From contig NZ_JH165054.1 of NCBI RefSeq assembly GCF_000227295.1, forward strand, positions 2,371,577 through 2,435,576: 64,000 bases of DNA. Direction: 5' to 3'. This document shows positions 54,425 through 63,283 of the stretch, one piece after another (the stretch's first letter is position 1; each line of letters opens with the position of its first letter). The notes below the pieces were generated by a model, which saw only the letters and a program-made list of their open reading frames with translations, was not told where the DNA came from and searched no databases. The position numbers and the translations under genes were made by a program. Source of the stretch: Cutibacterium avidum ATCC 25577. Its GTDB lineage: Bacteria; Actinomycetota; Actinomycetes; Propionibacteriales; Propionibacteriaceae.

Positions 54425-55813
54425 ATGACTCTCAAGATCGCCGTCAACTCCGTCATTCGGGGCGCATCCTCCTGGCTCTCCCTCATCGTCGCCTCAGTCG
54501 TGCTCATGGTGGTGGTCACCCTGAGCATCGGTTTAATAGTCGCCGGGGTGTCTGCCGGCGGCGACGCGCAGCAGGCCTACGCGTCCATGGGCGGGGTGGC
54601 CCTGGGATTCACGGTGCTGACCGGATTCGCCTCCTTCCGGCTGGTCGTAGGCACCTGTGTGCGCCTGCAACGACGTGACGTCGCCTTGTGGCAGATCGTC
54701 GGTGTGCTGCCACGAACTGCCCTGTTGATCCTCATTGTCGAAATCCTCCTCGTCACAGCCCTGTCCGCACTGCTTGGGGCGCTTGTCTCGGAGGCCGTGT
54801 GGCCGTGGTACGCCGGTTTCGTGGCCACCAGCGGGCTGCCTCCCAGTGATGGGCTGACCCATCCGATTCCCGTCGTGGCGATGATCACGGGAGTCGCGAC
54901 GACGGCCGTCGTCAGTCTGGTATCTGGTCTGGGTTCGGCGCGACAGATCGCACGGGCTGACGTCGTCACTGCAGTCCGTCCATCGGAGACGACACAGTCC
55001 TCACCGCACCACTCCCGCGTCCTCTTCGTGGTCGTCACAGTGCTTCTCATCGCGGGAACCGTGACCCTGTACCTCACCATTGGCCACGTCAGTCCAGTCA
55101 CCGACGCAGACGACCTCGTCGGAGTCCTCTCCGCGTATCCGGGGATGGGGCTCCTCGTCTGTCTGGTTTTCGCAATGATCTGCGGGCCGGTCGTCCGTGG
55201 CCTTGTCGCGCTCATCAGAGCCATTGGCCTCGGCGGCACCCCCGGATTCCTGGCGAGCCGTGAGGCAGCGGCCAGGCCGCGATTGACCCAGGCCCTCGTC
55301 ATGCCCATCAGTCTGGCAGCAGCCGCAATCGGAATGATGACGAGCTGGATCCACCTGGTGACGACGGTGATGGCAGCCCGCGCTCCCGGATCCGGATCGG
55401 TCTCGGCCCCGCCACGCCAGATGGCCTTGTTGCTGGGAGGTCCGGTCATTGTCGCCTGCGTGTGCGCATCCGCCATCGTGCTGGCCACTTCATCACACCG
55501 ACGCGAGGACAATGCCCTGTTGCTGGTGTCGGGATCGACGCCGGGTCTGGTACGCGCCAAGACCGTTCTGGAGGCCCTGGTGTACGCAGCCGTCTGCCTG
55601 GTGTGTTCCTACACCATTGTCACGGTCAACGACCTGGCCATGGTGGCTGCGCTGTCGGCAGGACCGGTCCCCGACGTCAGAGCCACGCCACCTGGGTGGT
55701 CGGCCTGTGCAGTGGTCGGCTTTGGGTTCACCCTCACCTTGATCCTCCTTCTCGTCGTCACCCGCAGTGGCATGCGGAAGGATCCCATCACCATCGTCAT
55801 GGGAGGTCGTTGA
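54425..55813 (+). CDS. FtsX-like ABC exporter permease
   Basis: 462-aa permease of the MacB/FtsX type with about ten membrane segments in two halves: LSLIVASVVLMVVVTLSIGL near the start, RDVALWQIVGVLPRTALLIL, GLASRE-type GFLASREAAARPRLTQALVM in the middle, and DNALLLVSGSTPGLVRAKTV. ATG 54425 is used; a GTG at 54410 would add five residues. The TGA overlaps the start of the ATPase gene, so the two form one unit. The substrate is unknown; such small exporters often handle antimicrobial peptides or lipoproteins. There is no adjacent two-component system. Confidence 0.8.
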   Translation: MTLKIAVNSVIRGASSWLSLIVASVVLMVVVTLSIGLIVAGVSAGGDAQQAYASMGGVALGFTVLTGFASFRLVVGTCVRLQRRDVALWQIVGVLPRTALLILIVEILLVTALSALLGALVSEAVWPWYAGFVATSGLPPSDGLTHPIPVVAMITGVATTAVVSLVSGLGSARQIARADVVTAVRPSETTQSSPHHSRVLFVVVTVLLIAGTVTLYLTIGHVSPVTDADDLVGVLSAYPGMGLLVCLVFAMICGPVVRGLVALIRAIGLGGTPGFLASREAAARPRLTQALVMPISLAAAAIGMMTSWIHLVTTVMAARAPGSGSVSAPPRQMALLLGGPVIVACVCASAIVLATSSHRREDNALLLVSGSTPGLVRAKTVLEALVYAAVCLVCSYTIVTVNDLAMVAALSAGPVPDVRATPPGWSACAVVGFGFTLTLILLLVVTRSGMRKDPITIVMGGR

Positions 55814-56523
55814 TGTCGCCGTTGATCAGTGCCGTGGGGGTGCGCAAGGGTTTCGGAAAGGGATCCCAACGGATCGAAGTGCTCAGGGGAGTCGATCTCG
55901 AGGTTGGTCCTGGCGAGTTCGTCGCCATCGTCGGGTCCTCGGGAGCAGGCAAGTCGACGCTGCTGTATTGCTTGTGCGGTCTCATCGCCGCCGATGGCGG
56001 GAGTATCGCCCTGGCCGGCAACGACCTCGGTTCGGCTAGTCGTTCTGAGCTCGCACGGATACGACGCGATCACGTCGGGGTTGTCTTCCAGGACCTCAAC
56101 CTCATTAGTTCCCTCAACGTCCGTGACAATGTCCGCCTGCCTGCGCGACTGGCAGGGATGAGGCCGCGCCGACGTGATGTCATGCACGCCCTGGAGACCG
56201 TCGGGCTGGCCTCCTGCGCCGACAAGTACCCGAACCACCTGTCCGGCGGACAGCGTCAACGGGTGGCGATAGCGCGGTCCCTGGTCCGGGCTCCCCAGGT
56301 ACTCTTCGCTGACGAGCCGACCGGGTCTCTCGACGTCGCCTCTCGGGAGACCGTCCTCGATCTGCTTCGCGAGACCGTGACCGACAGCACCTCTTTGGTC
56401 ATGATCACCCATGATCTGGACATCGCAGCCACCGCAGATCGCGTCATTATTCTCGCGAATGGCCGTCATGACCGGGTCCTGACCCACCCAACCTCCGAGG
56501 AACTCTTCGAGACCATGCACTGA
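55813..56523 (+). CDS. ABC exporter ATPase (MacB/LolD type)
   Basis: 236-aa ATPase partner of the upstream FtsX-like permease. Walker A is GSSGAGKST, the Q-loop VGVVFQDLNLISSLNVRDNV, the signature LSGGQRQRVAIARSL, Walker B VLFADEPTGSLDV and the H-loop MITHDLDIAATADRV. It matches the LolD/MacB subfamily. The ATG overlaps the permease stop by one base. Confidence 0.9.
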   Translation: MSPLISAVGVRKGFGKGSQRIEVLRGVDLEVGPGEFVAIVGSSGAGKSTLLYCLCGLIAADGGSIALAGNDLGSASRSELARIRRDHVGVVFQDLNLISSLNVRDNVRLPARLAGMRPRRRDVMHALETVGLASCADKYPNHLSGGQRQRVAIARSLVRAPQVLFADEPTGSLDVASRETVLDLLRETVTDSTSLVMITHDLDIAATADRVIILANGRHDRVLTHPTSEELFETMH

Positions 56524-56599
56524 TCCGAACTGTTGCACATCGGCACACGAACGTGAACCAATCCGGCGTCGTGACACTGACGACCTAGACTAGGCCGAC

Positions 56600-57454
56600 G
56601 TGAGTGCCATCAAGCCGTATCCCCAGAGTCGTCGTCGCCACGTCCCCGGCAGCATTGCTCGCCCTCCCTATGTCGGTTTGGGAGACGTCCCGGAGACCTA
56701 CGATGGCTCCCACGTGCAGACTCCCGAGACGATTGCCGCCATGGAGGAGGCCGGTCGGATCGCGTGCGGTGCCATGCACGCGGCCGGCGAGGCTGTGGCA
56801 CCTGGGGTCACCACCGACGAGCTCGACCGCATCGCTCACGAGTACATGTGCGATCACGGCGCCTACCCGTCGACCCTCGACTATCGCAACTACCCCAAGT
56901 CCTGCTGCACCAGCGTCAACGAGGTCATCTGCCACGGCATCCCGGACGCTCGCCCACTGGAGGAGGGCGACATCGTCAAAATCGACGTCACCGCCTACAA
57001 GAACGGCGTGCACGGCGACAATTGCTACACCTTCCCGTGCGGAGACGTCGATCAGGAGTCCCTCGACCTCATCAAGCACACCGAGGAGTCCATGAACCGG
57101 GCCATCAAGGCCGTCAAGCCTGGTCGTTCGATCTCCATCATCGGACGCATCATCGAGAACTACGCCAAGCGATTCGGGTACGGCGTGGTGCGCGACTACA
57201 CCGGGCACGGGGTCCACAGTGCCTTCCACTCCGGCCTTGTCGTCTTCCATTACGACGAGCCGCGTTATGACGTCACCCTCGAGGAGGGCATGACGCTGAC
57301 CATCGAGCCGATGCTCACCCTCGGTGACCAGTCCAATCATCAGTGGGACGACGGCTGGACGGTCCTCACCAACGATGGTTCACGGTGTGCCCAGTTCGAG
57401 CAAACCCTCGTCATCGAGAAGGGCGGGGCGCGCATCATCACGACCCTGGACTGA
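56600..57454 (+). CDS. map: Methionine aminopeptidase, type I
   Basis: Removes the initiator Met from new proteins. The 284-aa product has an SH3-ligand-like N-terminal extension with Pro/Arg ([20 protein letters not shown]), as in the long actinobacterial MapB form. The catalytic domain keeps the metal ligands in [13 protein letters not shown] (two Asp), [10 protein letters not shown] (His), [10 protein letters not shown] (Glu) and [12 protein letters not shown] (Glu), plus [10 protein letters not shown]. The start is GTG 56600. The stop lies six bases from the stop of the convergent ABC gene. Confidence 0.95.
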   Translation: MSAIKPYPQSRRRHVPGSIARPPYVGLGDVPETYDGSHVQTPETIAAMEEAGRIACGAMHAAGEAVAPGVTTDELDRIAHEYMCDHGAYPSTLDYRNYPKSCCTSVNEVICHGIPDARPLEEGDIVKIDVTAYKNGVHGDNCYTFPCGDVDQESLDLIKHTEESMNRAIKAVKPGRSISIIGRIIENYAKRFGYGVVRDYTGHGVHSAFHSGLVVFHYDEPRYDVTLEEGMTLTIEPMLTLGDQSNHQWDDGWTVLTNDGSRCAQFEQTLVIEKGGARIITTLD

Positions 57455-57460
57455 CAAGCC

Positions 57461-59284
57461 TCACCGTTGAGCGGCCGCCCGGGCTCGGCGGGTTCGCTGT
57501 ATCGCCGGGTCAGGGATGGGAACGGCACTCACCAGAGCACGGGTGTATTCCTCCCGCGGATGCGAAAGCACCTCCGTCGTCGGCCCTTCCTCGACGATGC
57601 GACCTTTGCTGAGCACCACTGTTCGGGCTGCGATCTGCTCGATGACCGCCAGATCATGCGAGACGAACAGGCATGCAAACCCCAGTTCAGCTTGCAGACC
57701 CGTCAGGAGCCTGAGCACCTTGGCCTGGACCGACACATCGAGCGCGCTGGTGGGTTCATCGGCAACCACCAGCCGGGGGTCCAAGGCCAGGGCACGAGCG
57801 ATAGCAACCCGCTGACGCTGACCACCGCTCATTTGATGTGGGTAACGATCAGCCATCGATTCCGGCAGCTCCACCTGCTCGAGGAGTTGACGCACCCTGG
57901 CGCGCCTCCGCGACGAGTCGAGGGAGGAATGCAGCATCAAGGGTTCAGCAATTGACGCACCGACAGTGCGCCTGGGATTAAGGGCTGAGGCCGGATTCTG
58001 ATACACGACTCCGGTGTTACGCCGGACGGGGAGCATCGCACGCCGAGAGGCCCCGGCGACCTCGACCCCAGCCACTCGCACCGACCCGGAGGTCACCGGC
58101 ACCAACCCTGTGAGGGTGCCAGCGATCGTGGATTTCCCCGACCCGGACTCCCCCACGAGTCCCAGAACCTCCCCCGGCGCGATGGCCAAACTCACGCCGC
58201 GGACCGCGTGCACAGACTTGCGTCGTCGCGCACGGTGGACGACGTCGAGGTCGGTAACCTCAACTAGTGGTGGGTCCGGCTCTCGGCTCGTCGCGTCAGG
58301 GGTCGTCGGGCCGACGACCTCAACAGTTCCCGGCCCATCGCTGGTTTCGGACCTAGCGGCGCTCGCTCCGTCGGGATCGGTCTGCGGATCATCGAGTTCT
58401 CGTAGTGCATCGAGTTGGGGAACGGCGTCGAGGAGCTGGCGGGTGTAGGAGTGTTGCGGATCGTTGAAGATCGCGTCGACACTGCCCCGCTCGATGATGT
58501 GCCCTTTTCTCATGACGGCAACCTCGTCGGCGATGTCGGCCACGACGGCCATGTCATGCGTGATGAGCAGCACCGCCATGCCTTCATCGGTCAGCCGACG
58601 CAGAAGGTCGAGAATCCCGGCCTGCACTGTGACATCAAGGGCCGTGGTGGGCTCGTCAGCGATGATCACCTTCGGATTGCAGGCCAAGGCCAGGGCCATG
58701 CATGCTCGCTGCAACTGGCCTCCGGACAGCTGATGCGGGTAGGAGGCAGCGATCCGTTCTACGTCCGGCAGCCCGACGCGACCCAGGAGCTCATGTACTC
58801 GGTCGCGAATTCGAGAACGCGACCGAGCCTCGTCAGAGTGGGTCCTGATGACTTCACGGATCTGAGCGCCGATGGACAGAAGAGGGTCAAGCGCGCTGGA
58901 GGGCTCCTGAAAGATGGTGCCGACCAACCGACCTCGCACACCGTCGAGCACCGACTTATCAGCCCCAACCAGTTCCACGGCTGCCTCGGCGGCGTTTCTG
59001 CCCGGTTCATCTCGGCTCAGGAGCACCGATCCCGTCACCGTGGCGGCCTGGGGCAGCAAGCCGAGACCTCCCAGAGCTGTCACGGATTTCCCCGATCCCG
59101 ACTCGCCCACCAGAGCCAGTACTCGTCCAGACACCAGGTCCAGATTGACTCCCTCCGAGGCCGCCACCGGCGCCCCGGGGAATCTCACCGTGACATCTCG
59201 CAGGCTCAGGACTGCATCTGGCCGCCGATCCTGCTGTGCGGTCACCGGGGTGGGTGCGTCTGTCCGTCGGGGTTGGCCCCTCAC
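57461..59284 (-). CDS. Peptide ABC transporter ATPase, fused DppD-DppF type
   Basis: 607-aa protein with two ABC ATPase domains, equal to the usual pair of separate subunits, as in several actinobacterial peptide/nickel importers. Domain 1 has GESGSGKSVTALGGLG, YPHQLSGGQLQRACMA and VIIADEPTTALDVTVQ. Domain 2 has GESGSGKSTIAGTLTGL, YPHQMSGGQRQRVAIARAL and LVVADEPTSALDVSVQ. An acidic linker of about 45 residues joins them. GTG 59284 overlaps the stop of the binding-protein gene (GTGA). This is the last gene of the operon and it is intact, whereas the binding-protein and dppC-type genes upstream are damaged. Confidence 0.93.
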   Translation of the reverse strand: MRGQPRRTDAPTPVTAQQDRRPDAVLSLRDVTVRFPGAPVAASEGVNLDLVSGRVLALVGESGSGKSVTALGGLGLLPQAATVTGSVLLSRDEPGRNAAEAAVELVGADKSVLDGVRGRLVGTIFQEPSSALDPLLSIGAQIREVIRTHSDEARSRSRIRDRVHELLGRVGLPDVERIAASYPHQLSGGQLQRACMALALACNPKVIIADEPTTALDVTVQAGILDLLRRLTDEGMAVLLITHDMAVVADIADEVAVMRKGHIIERGSVDAIFNDPQHSYTRQLLDAVPQLDALRELDDPQTDPDGASAARSETSDGPGTVEVVGPTTPDATSREPDPPLVEVTDLDVVHRARRRKSVHAVRGVSLAIAPGEVLGLVGESGSGKSTIAGTLTGLVPVTSGSVRVAGVEVAGASRRAMLPVRRNTGVVYQNPASALNPRRTVGASIAEPLMLHSSLDSSRRRARVRQLLEQVELPESMADRYPHQMSGGQRQRVAIARALALDPRLVVADEPTSALDVSVQAKVLRLLTGLQAELGFACLFVSHDLAVIEQIAARTVVLSKGRIVEEGPTTEVLSHPREEYTRALVSAVPIPDPAIQRTRRARAAAQR

Positions 59285-60961
59285 TTCTGCACTCCCACGA
59301 CGAGGTAGTTCGGGTAAGCCGGGAAGGGATTGACGAAGAAACCGCTCACACCTGTTCCGTGCAGGAAGGCATTGCGCCGGAACACCAACGGAACGACGGG
59401 AACGTCCTGGGCGATGAGTCGATCAATGTTCGCCCATTTGTCCTTGGCCTCATCCATCGGCAGGGCGGCTGCTTCGGCGAGCATCCGATCCACCTCGGCA
59501 TTGTGGTAGCGGCCAAGATTGAAGCCGCCTGATCCGATCTCGCTGGAGGCAAAAAGCGGCTGCAAATTGGCATTGGCCGACGGATAGTCGGGATTCCACG
59601 AAGCAATGGTCAAGTCGTAGTCGGAACCATCAGACTGGGTAGTTTTCTCAATCCAGGTTTCACTTTCGACGGGATTGATCTTGACGGAAATGTTGACCTT
59701 CTGAAGTGCCTGTTGGACGGCTTGAGCGAGCGCCAACGTTCCCTCATCGTTGCTTACCAGCAGTACGAGCTGGCCCACCGCTTTGCCCTTGAGGAGTTCT
59801 TGAGCCTTTGCGGTGGATTCAGGGTACAGGTTGTATTCCTGGCGTCCTGAGATGCCAGGAGTGATGTACGTCGTCACTGGGGCTGCACCGATCTCTCCGC
59901 CCAGAGCGGTTGTTGCGGCCTTGCGATCCACCGCATAGGCGATGGCCTGGCGCACCTTGACGTCTTTGACGCGCTTCAACGTTGATGGCCAAGTACTGCA
60001 GTGGTCCAGCGCTACCGACGGCTAGCCTGGACTTGGCCTGGAGGTTGGACGTCACCTGAGGCAATTGGGCAGGGGGCACCATCTCCGCCCCAAATGCGTT
60101 GCGGTCATTGCCAGAGTCAGAGATGAGACGTTGAGCAACCACCGGGCTGTCCTGGCCCAAGGAAAACACGATCGTGTCAGGTAGCGCAGTACGCACCTCG
60201 TCAGAGGACGGTGTCCATTTCGGGTTGCGCTTGAGGGTTGCGGCCACACCCTGCTTGTACTCAGCCACACGATAAGGCCCAGATGCGACCGGTTTACGGG
60301 TGTAGGTCGTGGGGTTGTCACTGAGGGGAACCGGAGCAAAGGCGGGCATAGAAACGATCCATGGCCAGTCGCCAAATGGAGCTTTTAGATGGAAGACAAT
60401 CGTCTTGTCGTCTGGCGTCTCAATGGACTTCAAGTGCTTGCCTTTGTATGGGCCGGTATATCCGGAGGTCTCGGCAAGCAGCGTCTTGTGGTATCCGAGT
60501 CCGCCGGCCAAGGAGGCTGTGAAGGTGCGTTCGACCCCATGGCGAATTTGCGTAGATGTGATCGACGACCCGTCCTCGGCCACCAAACCGTCTTTGAGGG
60601 TGAAGGTCCAGGTCCGGCCACCATCCGAGGCTTTTCCGGTGTCGGTAGCGAGGTCGGGGACGACCTTGGCCTCCTTACCCTTGACGATCTGCCAACTGAT
60701 GAGACGGCGGTGAACGAGGGCCAACGAGGTGACGGCCATGCCCTGGCTGCGGCCCGGATCCCAGTTGATGTCAGTGTCTGACGCGAGGATCGTCAGCGTC
60801 CCGCCCTTGGTAGGCGTGACTGACCCAGCTGTCTGCGCGGAACGCTCATTGGCACCGCATGCGCTCAATGCCGCAACTGCAGTGGTGGCCCCTGCGCCAA
60901 GCAGGAAGCCGCGGCGGGACAACGACGAAATGGAGTATGTGCTGGTACCCATGACTTTCAT
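59281..60961 (-). pseudogene. Peptide ABC transporter substrate-binding lipoprotein, frameshifted
   Basis: Family SBP_bac_5 peptide-binding lipoprotein. The N-terminal part (to about 59982) has a Tat-like SRRGFLLG and a lipobox LSACG, then GGTLTILASDTDINWDPGRS, TWTFTLKDGLV and VASGPYRVAEYKQG. The C-terminal part (59979 to 59281) is in another frame: KDVKVRQAIAYAVDRKAATT, then VNISVKINPVES, and VFRRNAFLHGTGVSGFFVNP. The break lies in a TT at about 59978-59979; without one T the sequence reads AINVKRVKDVKVRQAIAYAV and gives 559 aa. Because the dppC gene in this operon is also broken, real decay is possible, but a sequencing error would look the same. ATG 60961 follows AAGAAAG. Confidence 0.85.
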
Positions 60962-61045
60962 CTTTCTTGTGAGCCGTTTTCAGTGGTGTGTGATGTGACT
61001 GTGGTGTGAATATGTGCTGTTGCGCTGCGCGGCGGCGTACCAGCG

Positions 61046-62032
61046 TCAAACCCGAGGATCGATGGCTGCTACGACGATGTCGGCCAACAGGTTCATTCCG
61101 ATGATCGCGACTGCGGCCACCAATGTGACGCCCATCACGAGTTGGACATCAGTAGCTCCCACGGCATCCATGAGTAATGCTCCGAGACCCTGAATGGAGA
61201 ACACTTTCTCGGTGATAACGGCACCGCCCAGAAATCCCCCCAGGTCGAGAGCGAAATAGGTGAGGATCGGCACGGAGATGCTGCGCAGGACGTGGTTTGC
61301 CAGGACGCGTCGTTCCGACAGACCCGCAGCACGAGCAGTGCGCACATAATCCTCATCAAGGGTCTCGAGCATTTCACTGCGGACCATCCGCGTATAGACC
61401 GCTGCCGAGAGGACGGCGAGCACGGTCCACGGCAGGGCCAGATGCCAGAGCCAGTCGACTGGACTCACAGAGAATGGCACATATCCGGACACCGGAACGA
61501 TGTCAGCCTTGAATCCCAACAGCAGGATACCGAGCAGACCTACCAGATAGGCCGGTGAGGAAATTCCCAAAACTGTTCCGGTCATGATCGCACGGTCCAC
61601 GGCACCACCTCGATGAAGGGCCGAAATGATGCCGGTACTCACGCCAATAATCATCCACAACACGGCTGCCCCCAAAGCCACCGACATAGTGACTGGCAGC
61701 CGGTTTGCAATGAGTTCAGTGACCGGGGTCGACAAGCGGAACGAGTATCCCAGGCAGGGGGCAGAACAGTGAATGGCATCAGCACCAGACCCATATGTAG
61801 CGCCTGCAACAATCTCAGAAAGATAGTTCCAGAATTGCTGGTACCACGGATCATTCAAACCCATGTAAGAACGTGCAAGGGCGAGATTCTCCGGAGTGCA
61901 TGGCTTACCACAAGCTAATTGGGCTGGATCAGCAGGGAAGAACTCAAAGATGGCAAAGGTGATGAAGGTAATGACCACGAGCACGACGAGCGTCTGCAGC
62001 AGGCGAGAGACAAGGAAACGTAGACGGTTCAT
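61046..62032 (-). CDS. Peptide ABC transporter permease, DppB type
   Basis: 328-aa permease with six membrane segments. Landmarks: VLVVITFITFAIFEFFPADP near the start, ELIANRLPVTMSVALGAAVL, and the EAA-type loop RSEMLETLDEDYVRTARAAG then LSERRVLANHVLRSISVPIL. A 50-residue loop with paired Cys (LACGKPCTP, IHCSAPCLGY) lies outside the membrane and is longer than usual. ATG 62032 overlaps the dppC-type stop by four bases. The gene itself is intact although its partner permease is not. Confidence 0.92.
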   Translation of the reverse strand: MNRLRFLVSRLLQTLVVLVVITFITFAIFEFFPADPAQLACGKPCTPENLALARSYMGLNDPWYQQFWNYLSEIVAGATYGSGADAIHCSAPCLGYSFRLSTPVTELIANRLPVTMSVALGAAVLWMIIGVSTGIISALHRGGAVDRAIMTGTVLGISSPAYLVGLLGILLLGFKADIVPVSGYVPFSVSPVDWLWHLALPWTVLAVLSAAVYTRMVRSEMLETLDEDYVRTARAAGLSERRVLANHVLRSISVPILTYFALDLGGFLGGAVITEKVFSIQGLGALLMDAVGATDVQLVMGVTLVAAVAIIGMNLLADIVVAAIDPRV

Positions 62033-62855
62033 CGAGACTCACCTAGCCTCGGGTCAATGACGTCACGAAGCCCGTCGCCAAAGAGGTTGAAAGCCAGGGT
62101 GACGAGGAATAACGCGCCACCGGGAAACAGCAAGTACCAGGGATCCGTGCTCACCCAGGTTACCGCCGAACCTATGGATCGACCCCACGAAGGCGTTGAT
62201 GGGGTGACGCCCACTCCCAGGAAAGACAGCGCCGCTTCCGCGCCAATCTTCCCAGGAATGGAGATAGTGGTGAAGACGATAATCGTGGCTACCAGATTGG
62301 GCAGCATCTGCCGCACCAAGATGTGCAGATGGCTCGCGCCCATTGCCTGTGACGCACGAATGAAGGTACGCGATCGCAACGACATCGCTTGACTACGCAG
62401 CACCCGCGCCGTAGAGGGCTACCCCAACAGACCAATGATGAGGACCATGACGGTCGCTCGTGGAGCGGTGGCCGGAATGACCGCTGAAATCGCGATCATG
62501 AACACCAGCTGTGGGAATCCCAGGATGACGTCAGTGCCACGAGACGCCAATCCGTCCCACCAGCCACCGAAGTACCCAGCCGTCACCCCCACGATGATGG
62601 CAATGGCCATCGAAAGGATGGTCGCCCCCATGCCAATGAGGAATGAGGTCCGGGTGCCTTCGACGACGATGGCGAAGAGATCGCGACCGGTCTGAGGCTC
62701 GACACTCCGCCGGGAACGACCCGTCCGCTATCGGTATCGATGGCAGCCACCGGGGCCGAAGTGGTCTCGTCGCCGATCGAGGAGAGCCTATCGCCCGGCA
62801 GAAGATCACCGGCGACAGGGACATCAGGCGCGGCGTCCGTTTCGGACATGCTCAC
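62029..62855 (-). pseudogene. Peptide ABC transporter permease, DppC type, degraded
   Basis: Remnant of a DppC permease. The first 50 residues (SETDAAPDVPVAGDLLPGDR onward, GTG 62855 with AAGGAG upstream) are followed at about 62700 by a switch to another frame that reads EPQTGRDLFAIVVEGTRTS, the usual post-TM1 segment. The first membrane segment and first periplasmic stretch are missing, so an internal deletion is likely. Further on, an in-frame TAG at 62419-62421 interrupts LIIGLLG*PSTARVLRSQ where family members have Trp. The rest, with the EAA loop FIRASQAMGASHLHILVRQM, is intact to the stop at 62029. Confidence 0.8.
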
Positions 62856-62889
62856 GGATACTCCTTGGTGGTTAGGAAGGGACAGGAAC

Positions 62890-62918
62890 AGACATGCGTG
62901 GGTAAGACATGCGTGGGT
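62890..62918. repeat. Tandem duplication of agacatgcgtgggt
   Basis: Two 14-base copies with one base between them (period 15). It sits in the untranslated leader of the dpp operon. Confidence 0.7.
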
Positions 62919-63011
62919 TGGAGTCGCGTCTCAGCGACAACAACACATTCGCATGCGCATGGGCCCTCTTCTCCAAGGTTTGATGCAGCCCGCACCTGCG
63001 AGCCTTAGCAG

Positions 63012-63041
63012 GACATACCACACTGTGAGATTGGGTCTCAA
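63012..63041 (-). promoter_or_regulatory. Candidate promoter of the dpp operon with palindrome
   Basis: On the minus strand a -35 TTGAGA and a -10 TATGTC are 18 bases apart. The palindrome TGAGA-N5-TCTCA (63026-63040) overlaps the -35 box. A start near 63005 would give a leader of about 150 bases before the dppC-type gene. Confidence 0.4.
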
Positions 63042-63283
63042 ATGCCACCTTGTCTGAAGGTGCTCGCGGCCATGACACAGCGACGACGCCACCAGCTAGT
63101 TGTCGTTTCCAGTCCCGGAGTGACCCCGCGGTAGCAGAAGATGGTGGGCGTAGCCACGCCAACGGATGCGCCGAGCCAAGGGATAGGCGGCACTATCCTC
63201 ACTCACCATCCCACGGCCTCGTCGCACGGTTTCACCGCATTGTCGCGCCGCGCGATCGGGCTGAATGACAACTGGAGGTCACC

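Larger units (their letters stand above)
62856..63283. other. 428-base gene-free region between dpp operon and cstA
   Basis: Longest stretch without a gene in the window. No frame here has coding character. It holds a duplicated agacatgcgtgggt (62890-62903 and 62905-62918), a candidate minus-strand promoter with an overlapping palindrome at 63012-63041, and the ribosome binding site of cstA. I saw no recognisable riboswitch or tRNA. Confidence 0.6.

Noticed and set aside
62856-63283. Possible riboswitch before cstA
   Set aside because: No match to a ligand-binding core that I know; only short hairpins.
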